Part shown: piece after piece, positions 46,313 to 55,329 of the stretch | Position numbering within the stretch: the stretch's first letter is position 1 | Layout of the letters: every line of letters starts with the position of its first letter | DNA from: Bilabrum cf. latius | Lineage: Eukaryota > Bigyra: Bicosoecida > Bigyra > Bicosoecida | Length of the DNA stretch: 64,000 bases | Assembly: GCA_965178125.1 (NCBI GenBank) | Contig: OZ237748.1 | Coordinates: 1,054,001 to 1,118,000, forward strand | Reading direction: 5' to 3' | Notes under the pieces: generated by a model | Told to the model about the DNA's origin: nothing | What the model saw: only the letters and a program-made list of their open reading frames with translations | Database searches by the model: none | Program-made: the position numbers and the translations under genes

Positions 46313-46930
46313 ATGTCAGTGTCAACTGCTGTAATGGTTGCTGGGACTTTAGCCCCTTTAGCTTATACAGGAAGCAAGTGTCTATATTCTTGGTGGACGA
46401 AAGACGGAACTTAGAAACAGAAATCGTGCGTGGTTGTTCCAAAAGGAAGCGGTAAAACTACTTTATGTCGTTCCCTAGAAGCGGTGGATAAGGATACGCT
46501 AATTATTGATTTAGACGAGTGTGTAAATGCTCAAATTTCAGGACAGGAAAAGCAAAAGATGGAGAAAATGTTGGTTGACGGTGATGAAAGTACCCACCGC
46601 CTCTTTTATTATTCCCAATCAAGATTAGTGTATGAAAAAATTAAAGCGGATTGGCTCACAAAGAAATCCAGGCGTTTAATTGTTATGGTTGGTTCGTTGG
46701 AATTAGCGAAAGATTTATTTAAGGAAAGTTCAATTTTTGTGTGTGTGCCTTCTCACAGTCTTTTTGAGGAAATCCGTGAAGGGAAAAAATCGGGGGACTT
46801 ATTGTCTGTAGAACGCTCAAGAACGAATTTAATCGCTGGATTACATTAGAGTTAGTACTGTGTCTATTCATCCTTTTAGCAACTGGAGGAATTCGTCCGT
46901 AAAACATTTGGTCTTGGTTCTCGTCTTTGA
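46313..46930 (+). CDS. P-loop NTPase/kinase-like protein with N-terminal hydrophobic segment
   Basis: 205 residues. A hydrophobic N-terminus (AVMVAGTLAPLAYTG) is followed by Walker A VVPKGSGKTTLC and a Walker B-like strand LIIDLDE. The layout resembles small nucleoside-kinase-like P-loop proteins; the substrate is unknown. Two or three TAG codons, TGA stop. Promoter TATATAGTATATC is upstream. Confidence 0.65.
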
Positions 46931-46956
46931 GTTTTTTAAATACAAGCCTATACTAA

Positions 46957-48237
46957 ATGGATAGTTTTTATACACTTAGTGGCGGAAAAATGAATTCTGG
47001 TTTTGTTAAGACGTACATTAGTGTCAAAGAACCAAAGAGTAAAACAACAAGGACATGGAAAAGTGAACATCCTTATTCTAAAGAAGCCCTTGAAAAAGCA
47101 ATTAAGTTTGAAGATGGTGTGCGAAGCACCCCCTCTCGGCGCAGTTAGCTGGCGCAACAGCTTAAAGATGGTGTGGGAACAAAAGGAAAACCAAAAAAGA
47201 AATCCTAGAAGAAATCCACACAATCCAACACACTTCATTAGTATTTAAAAGATGGTCCGCGAAGCCAGCTTAAAGATGGTTTGCGAAGCACCCCCTCTCG
47301 GCGCAGTTAGCTGGCGCAACAGCTTAAGGGTGGAGTAGTGTATGGGAATTCAAACGAAGTCCAGAGAACACTACAGCAATACGGGGATAGAACAATTATA
47401 GCTATGAAAGTGATTAGAACCCCCATTAGTGGCGCGATTAATCGGTTGCTTAACTGGATTACCCTTGGAAAAATGAAAAAGTTAAAAAATAAACACGGAT
47501 ATAATGATTTTTTTCACTTAGCCTTAGAGTTGAACCTTGGAGGTGGAAAAAAGATTTATCTTGAGAAGAATGAGAGGGTTAATTTGTCCTCAAGATTTTC
47601 CACCAACAAGAAAACACAAACTATGGAAGTAAATATCAATGGAAAACCTTAGAAAACAGTAAGGGAATTATATGAAACCACTTTACAGAAAATAGGAGAA
47701 TACAATTTTTATTAGTATCGTGCTTTCTCGTTGAATTGTCAAAAGTTCATTTAGGATGTTCTACGCACAAATGGGTTTTTGACACCACCCTTAAACCAAT
47801 TTATTATGTAGGATGTAGAGAGTATTGCTAAGAACGTATCGGGATTTACTAAGAGAGTGGCTAATGCTGCTACTGATGTGGCTGGTTATTTTTCCAAATG
47901 GTTTGGGAGAGGCTTAGATGATTTACCGGAAGATGTAAGAAACGCTTTAAGAAAAAATTAGGAAAAGCATAAGTAGAACACAGAAAGGGATTTTGGACAA
48001 GATTTTAAGGAAGGTTGGGATTTAGCAACTAAAACAGTTGGAAGACCAATTATGAAAGAAATCCATTCGCATACGAATGACCCAGTATCGGGTATGTATC
48101 TGGAAATATTTGGAGGTCAATGTCAGTGTGAAACAAAACGTTCAAGAGTTATGAAAATGGCGTCCATTTTAAGAGGAAAAGGAATATCCAAGAAGACAGC
48201 ACTTAAGTAGGCTTGGAAAATGTTTGCGTATGATTAA
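46957..48237 (+). CDS. Possible papain-fold (NlpC/P60- or LRAT-like) virion protein
   Basis: 426 residues. Three parts are seen: a small N-terminal region; a K/S/Q-rich linker with two GC-rich DNA repeats; and a folded region with TPISGAINRLLNWITLGKM, then NDFFHLALEL and LNCQKFIQDVL. The His and Cys in that order, after a short strand, suggest a permuted papain-like hydrolase, which is an inference. The C-terminus LRGKGISKKTALK-TAG-AWKMF resembles the tail of the next gene. About ten TAG codons, TAA stop. Promoter CTATACTAA-ATG. Confidence 0.6.
47115..47330 (+). repeat. GC-rich direct repeats within the preceding gene
   Basis: Two roughly 50-bp copies (about 47115-47167 and 47278-47329) containing CGAAGCACCCCCTCTCGGCG and TTAGCTGGCGCAACAGCTTAA. 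A shorter third trace lies near 47258. They encode RSTPSRRS-TAG-LAQQL and contrast with the AT-rich surroundings. Confidence 0.8.
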
Positions 48238-48257
48238 TTTATGATTGTGTATAGTAA

Positions 48258-48899
48258 ATGGCGGGTGTTGATGATTATACCGAAGAACAACTACATTTAC
48301 TGGCTAGTTAGCCACATCAGAGTTTGGGGAAAGACGCTAGACAAGCACTAGCAATTTTGAAAGGATTGAGGAAGCACTAGAGTATAGGGGAAAAGTACGC
48401 TAATCGTGTATATGTAAACCCTTAGGAAAGGGAAATGATGGAAATGCTCGCCGAAAAGACCGAACAAGAATTTGATACGCTAGGAATTGACAAAGATAGT
48501 GATGGTGATTATGACGTGGGTATACTAAAATTCTTATCACCATCACTACACGAGCAACACGACACAACACTTGATGATTTTAATTAGGCAATTCATAGAA
48601 AATATGCGTCAGAACGGAGAGATACTATGCGTGAATTTTTTGATGCTAGAGAGAAGGGAAACAGTTAGAAAGAACTATTATCATCGAGATAGGCTAGAGT
48701 AATGCGAATGGGTGGTGAAGTGCCTGATTGGGGCTCGAGCGAAAGAGCGAAGTAGAGTTTTAAACCACAAAAAACTGGAAAAGGGAGGCGCCGTCGGAAA
48801 AACCCAAAAGCAAAACTAGCAATGAAAATCGCTCAGTAGTTAAGAGGTAGAGGATATGGGAAAAGTGATGCTCTAAAAATTGCTTGGTAGAATGTATGA
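48258..48899 (+). CDS. Unknown helical protein with basic tail, 213 residues
   Basis: Promoter TGTATAGTAA directly precedes ATG. It is acidic and helical for most of its length, then has a basic run (TGKGRRRRKNPKAK). The C-terminus is QLRGRGYGKSDALKIAW-TAG-NV. This tail resembles that of the preceding protein. About ten TAG codons, TGA stop. Likely a minor virion component by context. Confidence 0.65.
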
Positions 48900-48940
48900 C
48901 TTAAATCTAACTCTATAGTATAATACTATAGAATACAAAA

Positions 48941-49213
48941 ATGACACTCAGTCATTCAGAAAGAAAAGAACAGGATAAGCTGTATGCCCGTGAATACTAC
49001 CGGAAAAACAAGGAAAAACTTGGAGAATAGATAAAGTGTTCCTGTGGTGGTGTATATAAGAAGTACAATAAATCACATCATTGTAGAACCAAAAAACACC
49101 TTGATTGGCTTCAAAAAGAGGAAGACACAAAAAGGGAACAAATTAATATTATGGATGAACTTGATAGTTTGCGATAGGAAATTTAGAGACTAAAGGAAAA
49201 GCAGACTATTTAA
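48941..49213 (+). CDS. Small zinc-finger/coiled-coil protein, 90 residues
   Basis: Cys/His pattern IKCSCGGVYKKYNKSHHC followed by KKH suggests one zinc finger. A charged coiled-coil C-terminus follows (MDELDSLR-TAG-EI-TAG-RLKEK). Promoter CTATAGTATAATACTATAG lies about 20 bp upstream. TAA stop. It may be a regulator (inference). It ends the plus-strand block. Confidence 0.6.
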
Positions 49214-49269
49214 TTCAATCTTTTCTAAACACTTTTATGCCGTTCCGCCGGTAAACTGCGGTGCTTTGG
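49214..49269. terminator. Convergent gene-end region
   Basis: 56 bp between the stops of the zinc-finger gene and PolB. CAATCTTTTCTAAA occurs twice (around 49216 and 49271). It presumably ends both transcripts; no strong hairpin is seen. Confidence 0.3.
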
Positions 49270-51111
49270 TCAATCTTTTCTAAAAATTTTCTTCTTACTG
49301 TGAATAATTTGACATTCACCTGATTGCTCCAACTTCATACCCCCAAGGTTCGTTGATAACTTTAGAGGTAATTCTTTCTCACTAATGAAACCATCCGTGT
49401 TGACATAGTGAATGTTTTCAAGATATGGCTCAATCATTTTGGACAATTTACTTCGTCCAAGTCCAGTCAGAAAGGGGCCCATTCTTGCGTAGGCTGTTTT
49501 GTAATCGTACTCTTCGTCATATAGTATACCCGATACAAGTCGTCCAGATGCTTTAGGATAGGCGTTCTTTAATTGTCTAAAATTCATACAATCACCATCT
49601 CGGAGTGTTTTTGTGATTGTGTTTTTCTAACATAGAGAACCCCAAATATTATTTAGTATCTCCTTCGCACACTTCAATCCCTATTTTTTATAACCGTACA
49701 ATCGCTCAATCATCGTTTTGAACAGTCCATTTGCCTTCACCCTTGTTGTCTCATCGTAAAGTAAAGCGTTGGCTTCACCGTCTTCAATCAGAGACACCTA
49801 AGCGCCCGTCTCAATCGCTCGGTTAATGTCATATTGGGTATAATAATTGTTTTTTCTTTTTTGTACTAATTTAGAATTGAGATTTTCAATATGTACCCTA
49901 AAAATGCCGTACGGATAGAACCCACTGGATGGTACTTTAAATTGTACGAACTTACCCCTTCTAACCGGAAATGTAAATGTACCCTTCATAATACTTGGAT
50001 AAAATGAGTTAATATCGTACTGGTATGCGTTTTTCAATGTAGTATTCTTGTTTGCCCAATTCAATCCACCACCTGATGCTCTTGAAATCCATAGTGCTTC
50101 AACTTGGTCAATCGGGTCGGCAGGGTAAAGTTTGGAAAACTTACTGAAATACGACTTTACAAATAGGGATGTTCTAAACATAAATCGTGATAAATCCATA
50201 TATCCACCCGTCTCCTTCGCTAATGCCCTTACATTTTTCATCCGTTCTTCGTGTTTTGTTCTTAGTTCTTCCTTGGACTTGACTTCAAAGATGAATTTAT
50301 CCTTGGAAACTGATGTAATGCCTTCTGATTGATACTCACGGTCTCCATCAAATAGTAAATAAGAATTCTCGGATTGATACAAGCGGGTAATTAGCGTACA
50401 CGGTTCTTTAGACGGCGGTGTAAATAATTCTTTCTAACTAATGGGGGGAACATACTTGTAATGCCCATTTGTTAATGATACAGTTAGAAGACGGTCAAAA
50501 TGAGTTTTTCCAGATGTGTATTCAAAGTCGCCCACAACGTTAATACGTATTTCTAGTTCGTCTTCTATCTCTGGTATTCTTCTGTAATCAACGGGGTCAT
50601 CACGCCCAATTTTCAAGAATTCTTTCAGGTCGGACTATGACATTCTTTTAATAGTAGTTTTCCATTTGCCTTTTGCGTTCTTTACATTTACCTTACGACC
50701 AACTGAAAAAGGAAAAGCCTGTTTTATAGCGTTATATAAACAATCGTTATGTTCGTCAGCACCGCCTTCTGGTTCTGGCTTTCTAATAAGCAGTAGTTCA
50801 AAAGAATTCAATTTTCTATATTCGTCGTCATCGTCGTCTTCGTAGCCCGCCCATAAACTATCTTGATTTTCTAAATCATCTGTAGTAATCCAAGTGCTTC
50901 GTGTTCGCCAACCTGTATCTTGGTAATTGATATTCACCTTAAATTTAAAGTCATCAAACGGATTTTCACCACCATCGTCGTAATCACGAATAAATTCCAA
51001 GACATTTTTTACGGTGATAAGGTCCTCGCTCTCAAATCGCATACTCCATATTGGTTTCCCATTAAGACGCAATTTGGTTCTTTGGGGTTCCGTAAAATCG
51101 ATTTCGGGCAT
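49270..51111 (-). CDS. Protein-primed DNA polymerase B
   Basis: 613 residues, shorter than many polinton PolBs. It replicates the linear genome from a protein primer. Motif A is YDINSFYPSIM (Asp at about 366). Motif B is in LYGYKK-TAG-GLKCAKEILNN. Motif C is YVNTDGF (Asp at about 573). The N-terminal part has an acidic run and DCLYNAIKQAF; clear 3'-5' exonuclease motifs were not found. About five TAG codons, TGA stop. ATG is directly preceded by ACTATAGA, so the transcript may be nearly leaderless. Confidence 0.85.
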
Positions 51112-51168
51112 TCTATAGTATCTATTATATTATAGAATACGATAATTATTCTTAAGGTACGAACTCAC

Positions 51169-52830
51169 TCACTTCTCAATTTTACAGAGGAATTTGGAAA
51201 GTTTTCCTTTTTTGTTCTTTGGTGGGTTCTCTTTTATCCATTTTTGAATAGCGATGCTATTCTCAACACTCAGCTGTTTCTGGATTTTCTTATGGACTTG
51301 TTCCGTCGGTGTAATCTCCTTTTCTAATTCCAACTATTCAATCGTTTCCTACTGCTATGCGACTTGTTTCTGTAGTTCTCTAATCTACTCTCGAAGAACA
51401 TCTACCTCGGATTTTGCTTTTTCCATCTCAGCAGAATGACGAAGTGCCTAAAATTTAGATTGGAAGCCTTTTAGTAAGTCTGCGTGTTTCACATTAAATT
51501 CTTGTTTTCTCTATTTGTTCATCGTTGAATGAACACCTACCTCTGACAATAGTGTTTTAATCATAGGTGTACCAAGGTTCTTCACTCTACCGTTCAGTTC
51601 CTGCTTTAGATAATTGCGGAATTCCAAGACTGTCATTTTAAAATCTCTGCCTTCGTCCAGCCACTCTTCTTTTAGAATTTTTAAAACCGGATGTGCGCCA
51701 TCAAGAATTCCTTTGTAAAAATTCTTTGATTTTGGTGCGAATTGTCCTGTAAAGTCTGGTGATGTATCATAGATTTCAACCAATAACATATAAAATGCCT
51801 TAGCCACTTCTGGATTTTCTGTAAAACGTTTTAGTGTTGTAAAGTATTCTTTGTCTCCTTTCTTAGATGTATTCACATCCAAAACACAATATCTACGGAT
51901 TTCCTCGGTGATTTTGATTGGACTATCATTCGTATCAATAATTAAATTGAATGTATTCGGACGACTTTCGGATTTGACAAACTTCTCATTACAGGAAAAG
52001 TGTTTTTCCGTAATAAGATTTCTTAGTGTTGCCTACATGGCGTCCCAAATAGTTGGCGAGGCTTTTGGAATTTCATTAAAATTGACTAATAGTTTCCCGT
52101 CCAGAATTGAGTTGAAGGCGTCGGGTTGAAGCATCTTGTGTGTAAGCGTCTATAGTGTGAGGGTATATCCGAGTAGTTTTCTCATAAGGAAGGTAATAAT
52201 CATCGATTTACCAGTTCCTTGTGGAGATTTCAAATATAGTGCTGTACCCAACTTCTTTCCGCCCACAATAACGTGAGCCAACCACTTCATCACAAAATCA
52301 CACTATTCTTTGTCTTCTGAAGTCCACACCTTCTGGATATGTTCGTAAATCATAGTCGCGCCTGCTTTTGCGTCTTCGGTTAAATCCTCTATGTTTCCAC
52401 AGTTTTCCCGTGTAAGTATAGGTGAACCCATAACGTTAATTGTTTGATTGTCGTAATCAACGGTAGGTGAATTGAATTTTCTTACAATCGTAAATACGTC
52501 GGTATTCTCATTTAAGAACCAGTCTCGTGCTGACCAAGTCTTTACTCTTTTGTTGCCCACAATCGCGTAAATACAGTGTCCCCCAATCAGGTAATTTTCA
52601 GTAATATTTTTATTCGTAAGGAACTACCAGACTGGTTTCTGGGGTTCGTCATCACTTATGTTATTCCGATTTAATTCAGATGCTATTAGAAAATACACCC
52701 CGCCACCTTGTTCGTGGGTGCGGTAGAAGTATTGTTTAAGGTATTGAATACATTCCTCTTGTTTTCCGGCATTACATAGGTCCATAAGGCTTTTTGACGA
52801 ATACGCTTTAGTCGGCAGAGTGAATGACAT
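51169..52830 (-). CDS. Superfamily 3 (D5-like) helicase with C-terminal coiled coil
   Basis: 553 residues. Unwinds DNA at replication. Walker A is at about 202-209 (SPQGTGKS), Walker B at about 250-253 (LLVNFNEIP), and motif C is in FNLIIDTND. No archaeo-eukaryotic primase motif was recognised in the N-terminal 170 residues. The C-terminal 120 residues form a Gln/Glu-rich coiled coil with many TAG codons (roughly 12 in the gene). TGA stop. Promoter TCTATAGTAC lies about 13 bp before ATG. It is followed by PolB after 57 bp. Confidence 0.82.
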
Positions 52831-52887
52831 TTTTGTTGTTGTACTATAGAATACGAAAATAATCCTTAAGGTACGATACGGGGCATC

Positions 52888-53943
52888 TCAATTTTCTATA
52901 TCCCACTCCAAAATTAAATTAGGAGCAATTTCTTGGATTTTATTCTTTGGTTCCCACGTCCAATGTTCTGGTTCTGGAAAATCTTTCCATTCTATTTGAT
53001 ATTCTGTTTCGTTCTCGGATTTTATTTTTTTTGGGAGAAAGATTGTCTGAGCATCTCGGTTATTGTCCTCATTATCAAAGTCGATAATCTGTAATTCCTC
53101 TTTTGGATAAGCCACTAAATCATCCTAATCCACAACATATAAGGGTGGTTGTCTCGGTCTTAATAATACTTTAGTTATCGTTTTGATTTCTGGATTATAG
53201 CGTAAATCTGAAGCACGGAAATTTCCGGATAATTTTTGCTGTAAATTTGTAGCCTTTCTGGGTTCTTCTAATGGTATACGAACTCTTGTACCCTCTTCCA
53301 ATATATTACAAGCGTCTCCTTTACACTACGTAAAGTCGAAGTGTTCTGGGGGTAAAGGTGGTTCTTCTATATACTTTTCTAGTTGATATTCATTATAGTT
53401 TTCAATGATGTTTGGAAGCATATCCACCCATTCTACGCTTTCATTACCTGTATTTAACTCATTAACGTTCTATAGGGTAAATATGGCTTTTCCCAACGTT
53501 TTATTTAGGTTTTCCACTAATGCCTGTTGTCGGTGGCGACCTGCTTTATTTCTTCGTACAAATACATCGGTCTCTTCTAAATATCTTTGTAAAGCGTTAA
53601 ATTCTTTTCCATTATCTATTTCCAAACGGTGCTGCGGTTTCTGGACATTACCACGATTGAAAATCTTTTTTGATGCCTTTAATACTTCGTTCTAACGCTT
53701 GGTTTTGAGCGGTTCAGCATCGGCCTACTTTGTATGTAAATCAATAGCAGTTAATGCGTATTTATAATTATTGTCGTGGGGTAATGATAATAAATCCATT
53801 TGTACCACTTGGTGAGGTTCTGGTACATTTACGTGGGGTCGATTTACTCCTTTGGGTCGTTTTGGTCGTTTCATTAAATTTACAATACGACTGTTGGGAT
53901 AAATGTTTAGGGATTGTAATATTCTTTCAAAGGCGCTACTCAT
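52888..53943 (-). CDS. Retroviral-type (rve) integrase with C-terminal chromodomain
   Basis: 351 residues. Inserts the viral DNA into the host genome. The DDE triad is Asp50 (VVQMDLLSLP), Asp110 (RLEIDNGKEF) and Glu144 (QQALVENLNKTL). The C-terminus contains a chromodomain-like segment (YQIEWKDFPEPEHWTWEP), known in other integrases to guide target choice through histone marks. An N-terminal zinc-binding HHCC domain was not seen. About five TAG codons, TGA stop. The start is chosen at 53943; CTATATAGCAA lies just upstream. Confidence 0.85.
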
Positions 53944-54008
53944 TTGCTATATAGTTGTATCATTCTCCTTACTTTTGTAAAGTAGGGAAAATAATTCTTG
54001 GGAAAAAA

Positions 54009-54248
54009 TCATTTGGTTTTGGTACTTTCGTGCCATTCAACTACAATTTGACTTAAATCTTTAGCTTCCTCAAAGTCAGCAAGCAGGTCATCGTCATCAT
54101 CATAATTAATCCAAATAATAGTCTTTGTAAATTCAAGGTACTTTTTGGCCATATCGTATGCTTCTCGTGTTGTAATAAACGGGACTGATTTAAGACATTC
54201 TTTGGTCGCCAAGATGTAATTCTCGAGTTCCTTTTGTGATTTTGCCAT
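54009..54248 (-). CDS. Small acidic protein, 79 residues
   Basis: Preceded by GTCTATAGTAC about 14 bp before ATG. It is helical and acidic (IIWINYDDDDDLLADFEEAK), with no TAG and a TGA stop. It lies between the integrase gene and the right TIR. Function unknown. Confidence 0.6.
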   Translation of the reverse strand: MAKSQKELENYILATKECLKSVPFITTREAYDMAKKYLEFTKTIIWINYDDDDDLLADFEEAKDLSQIVVEWHESTKTK

Positions 54249-54309
54249 TTATGTGGTTGTACTATAGACTACGTAAGTTATGCTTAAGGTACGACATTTC
54301 CACTTTAGG

Positions 54310-55324
54310 CAATCAATTTTTGTGTTTTTAATTGGAAAACAATTATAATTTGTTTTTTATTTTCCTTTTAATTTTTATGGTGGCATCATAGGAATTACAA
54401 CATTTAATTTTAATAGGGAACTTAATTTATTTTTTCTAAGTCTCTTATAATTGACCTGTAAAATTGACAAGTTTTTTGGGGACTTTTCGAAAGGGACTTA
54501 AAATACGTTTTCGTTTTCCTTTTAATTTTTATGGTGGCATCATAGGAATTACAACATTTAATTTTAATTGGAAAATATATTTATTCTTTCTAAGTCTCTT
54601 AAAATTGACCTGTAAAATCTCTCAATTTTAATCTTTGAAAAAGATATCAAAAGAGCGGAGGGCAAAGCCCGAGCATCTTGGGGGACTTTTCCAAAGGGAC
54701 TTAAAATACGTTTTCGTTTTCCTTATAATGTATCATCTCTTGGGTAATCGGTTTGGTTGCTTCGGAGAACAATTTAGTCGCTTGGGAAATCCTTGGGAAA
54801 TCCTTGGGAAATCCTTGGGAAATCCTTGGGAAATCCTTGGGAAATCCTTGGTCGGTTCATCGGTCGGTTCATCGGTCGGTTTATCGGTTTGTCGCTTGGG
54901 AACATACCTCGGTCTCTTGATAAAATACCTTGTTCTCTTGGGGAAATCCTCGGTTGGTCTCTTGGTCTCTTGGGAATTCATCCTTCCGTTCCTACAGCAA
55001 ACACAGAGATATTTTGGACACTTGGTTAATTTCTTCATTTTTTCCTACTTTACTAAAACATCTCTGTCTTTGCTGTTAGAGTTTATAAGGGGGTTAAATA
55101 TTAGAATTCTTCAATTTACCCCTACTTCGTAGGAGTAAATTTTATATCTGAAAATGGGTACATAGAGGGGTTCTATAGGGGTTCTTGGGGAACCCCCTGT
55201 GAAATCATTTAGGTTTATAGGGGAAACACTTGAGTTGCTAAATATGCCTTTAAAGGAGGGGCGAGCGTAGCGTAGCCCTCGTCCTAAACGCTTGGTGTAC
55301 CTACCACCACCTGTTGTCCCCCCC
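54310..55324. repeat. Right terminal inverted repeat, 1,015 bp
   Basis: Inverted copy of 37839-38853. The predicted proteins within the two TIRs are identical, suggesting recent replication or gene conversion. Confidence 0.92.
54733..55038 (-). CDS. Small Lys/Pro-rich protein in the right TIR
   Basis: Identical copy of the 101-residue ORF in the left TIR, in inverted orientation. It has the same reservations. Confidence 0.4.
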   Translation of the reverse strand: MKKLTKCPKYLCVCCRNGRMNSQETKRPTEDFPKRTRYFIKRPRYVPKRQTDKPTDEPTDEPTKDFPRISQGFPKDFPRISQGFPKRLNCSPKQPNRLPKR

Positions 55325-55329
55325 GCCCG
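55325..55329. repeat. Target site duplication GCCCG, right
   Basis: Matches 37834-37838. Together they define the insertion of the virus-like element into pol. Confidence 0.8.

Larger units (their letters stand above)
37839..55324. mobile_element. Polinton/mavirus-like integrated virus, 17.5 kb
   Basis: An AT-rich element with 1,015-bp terminal inverted repeats starting with seven G, flanked by a 5-bp duplication. It encodes the full polinton/virophage core (rve integrase, protein-primed PolB, adenain-like protease, packaging ATPase, probable penton, MCP) plus an SF3 helicase. All genes are intact only if TAG is Gln, and they end in TAA or TGA. The integrase/polymerase block (right, minus strand) is opposed to the structural block (left, mainly plus strand); the two converge near 49240. 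The gene set resembles mavirus and endogenous mavirus-like elements of protists, but the exact family cannot be settled without a search. Confidence 0.9.

Noticed and set aside
37839-55324. Pseudogenised virus with dozens of nonsense mutations
   Set aside because: Only TAG occurs internally, never TAA or TGA, and domains are otherwise intact. Random decay would produce all three stops and frameshifts.
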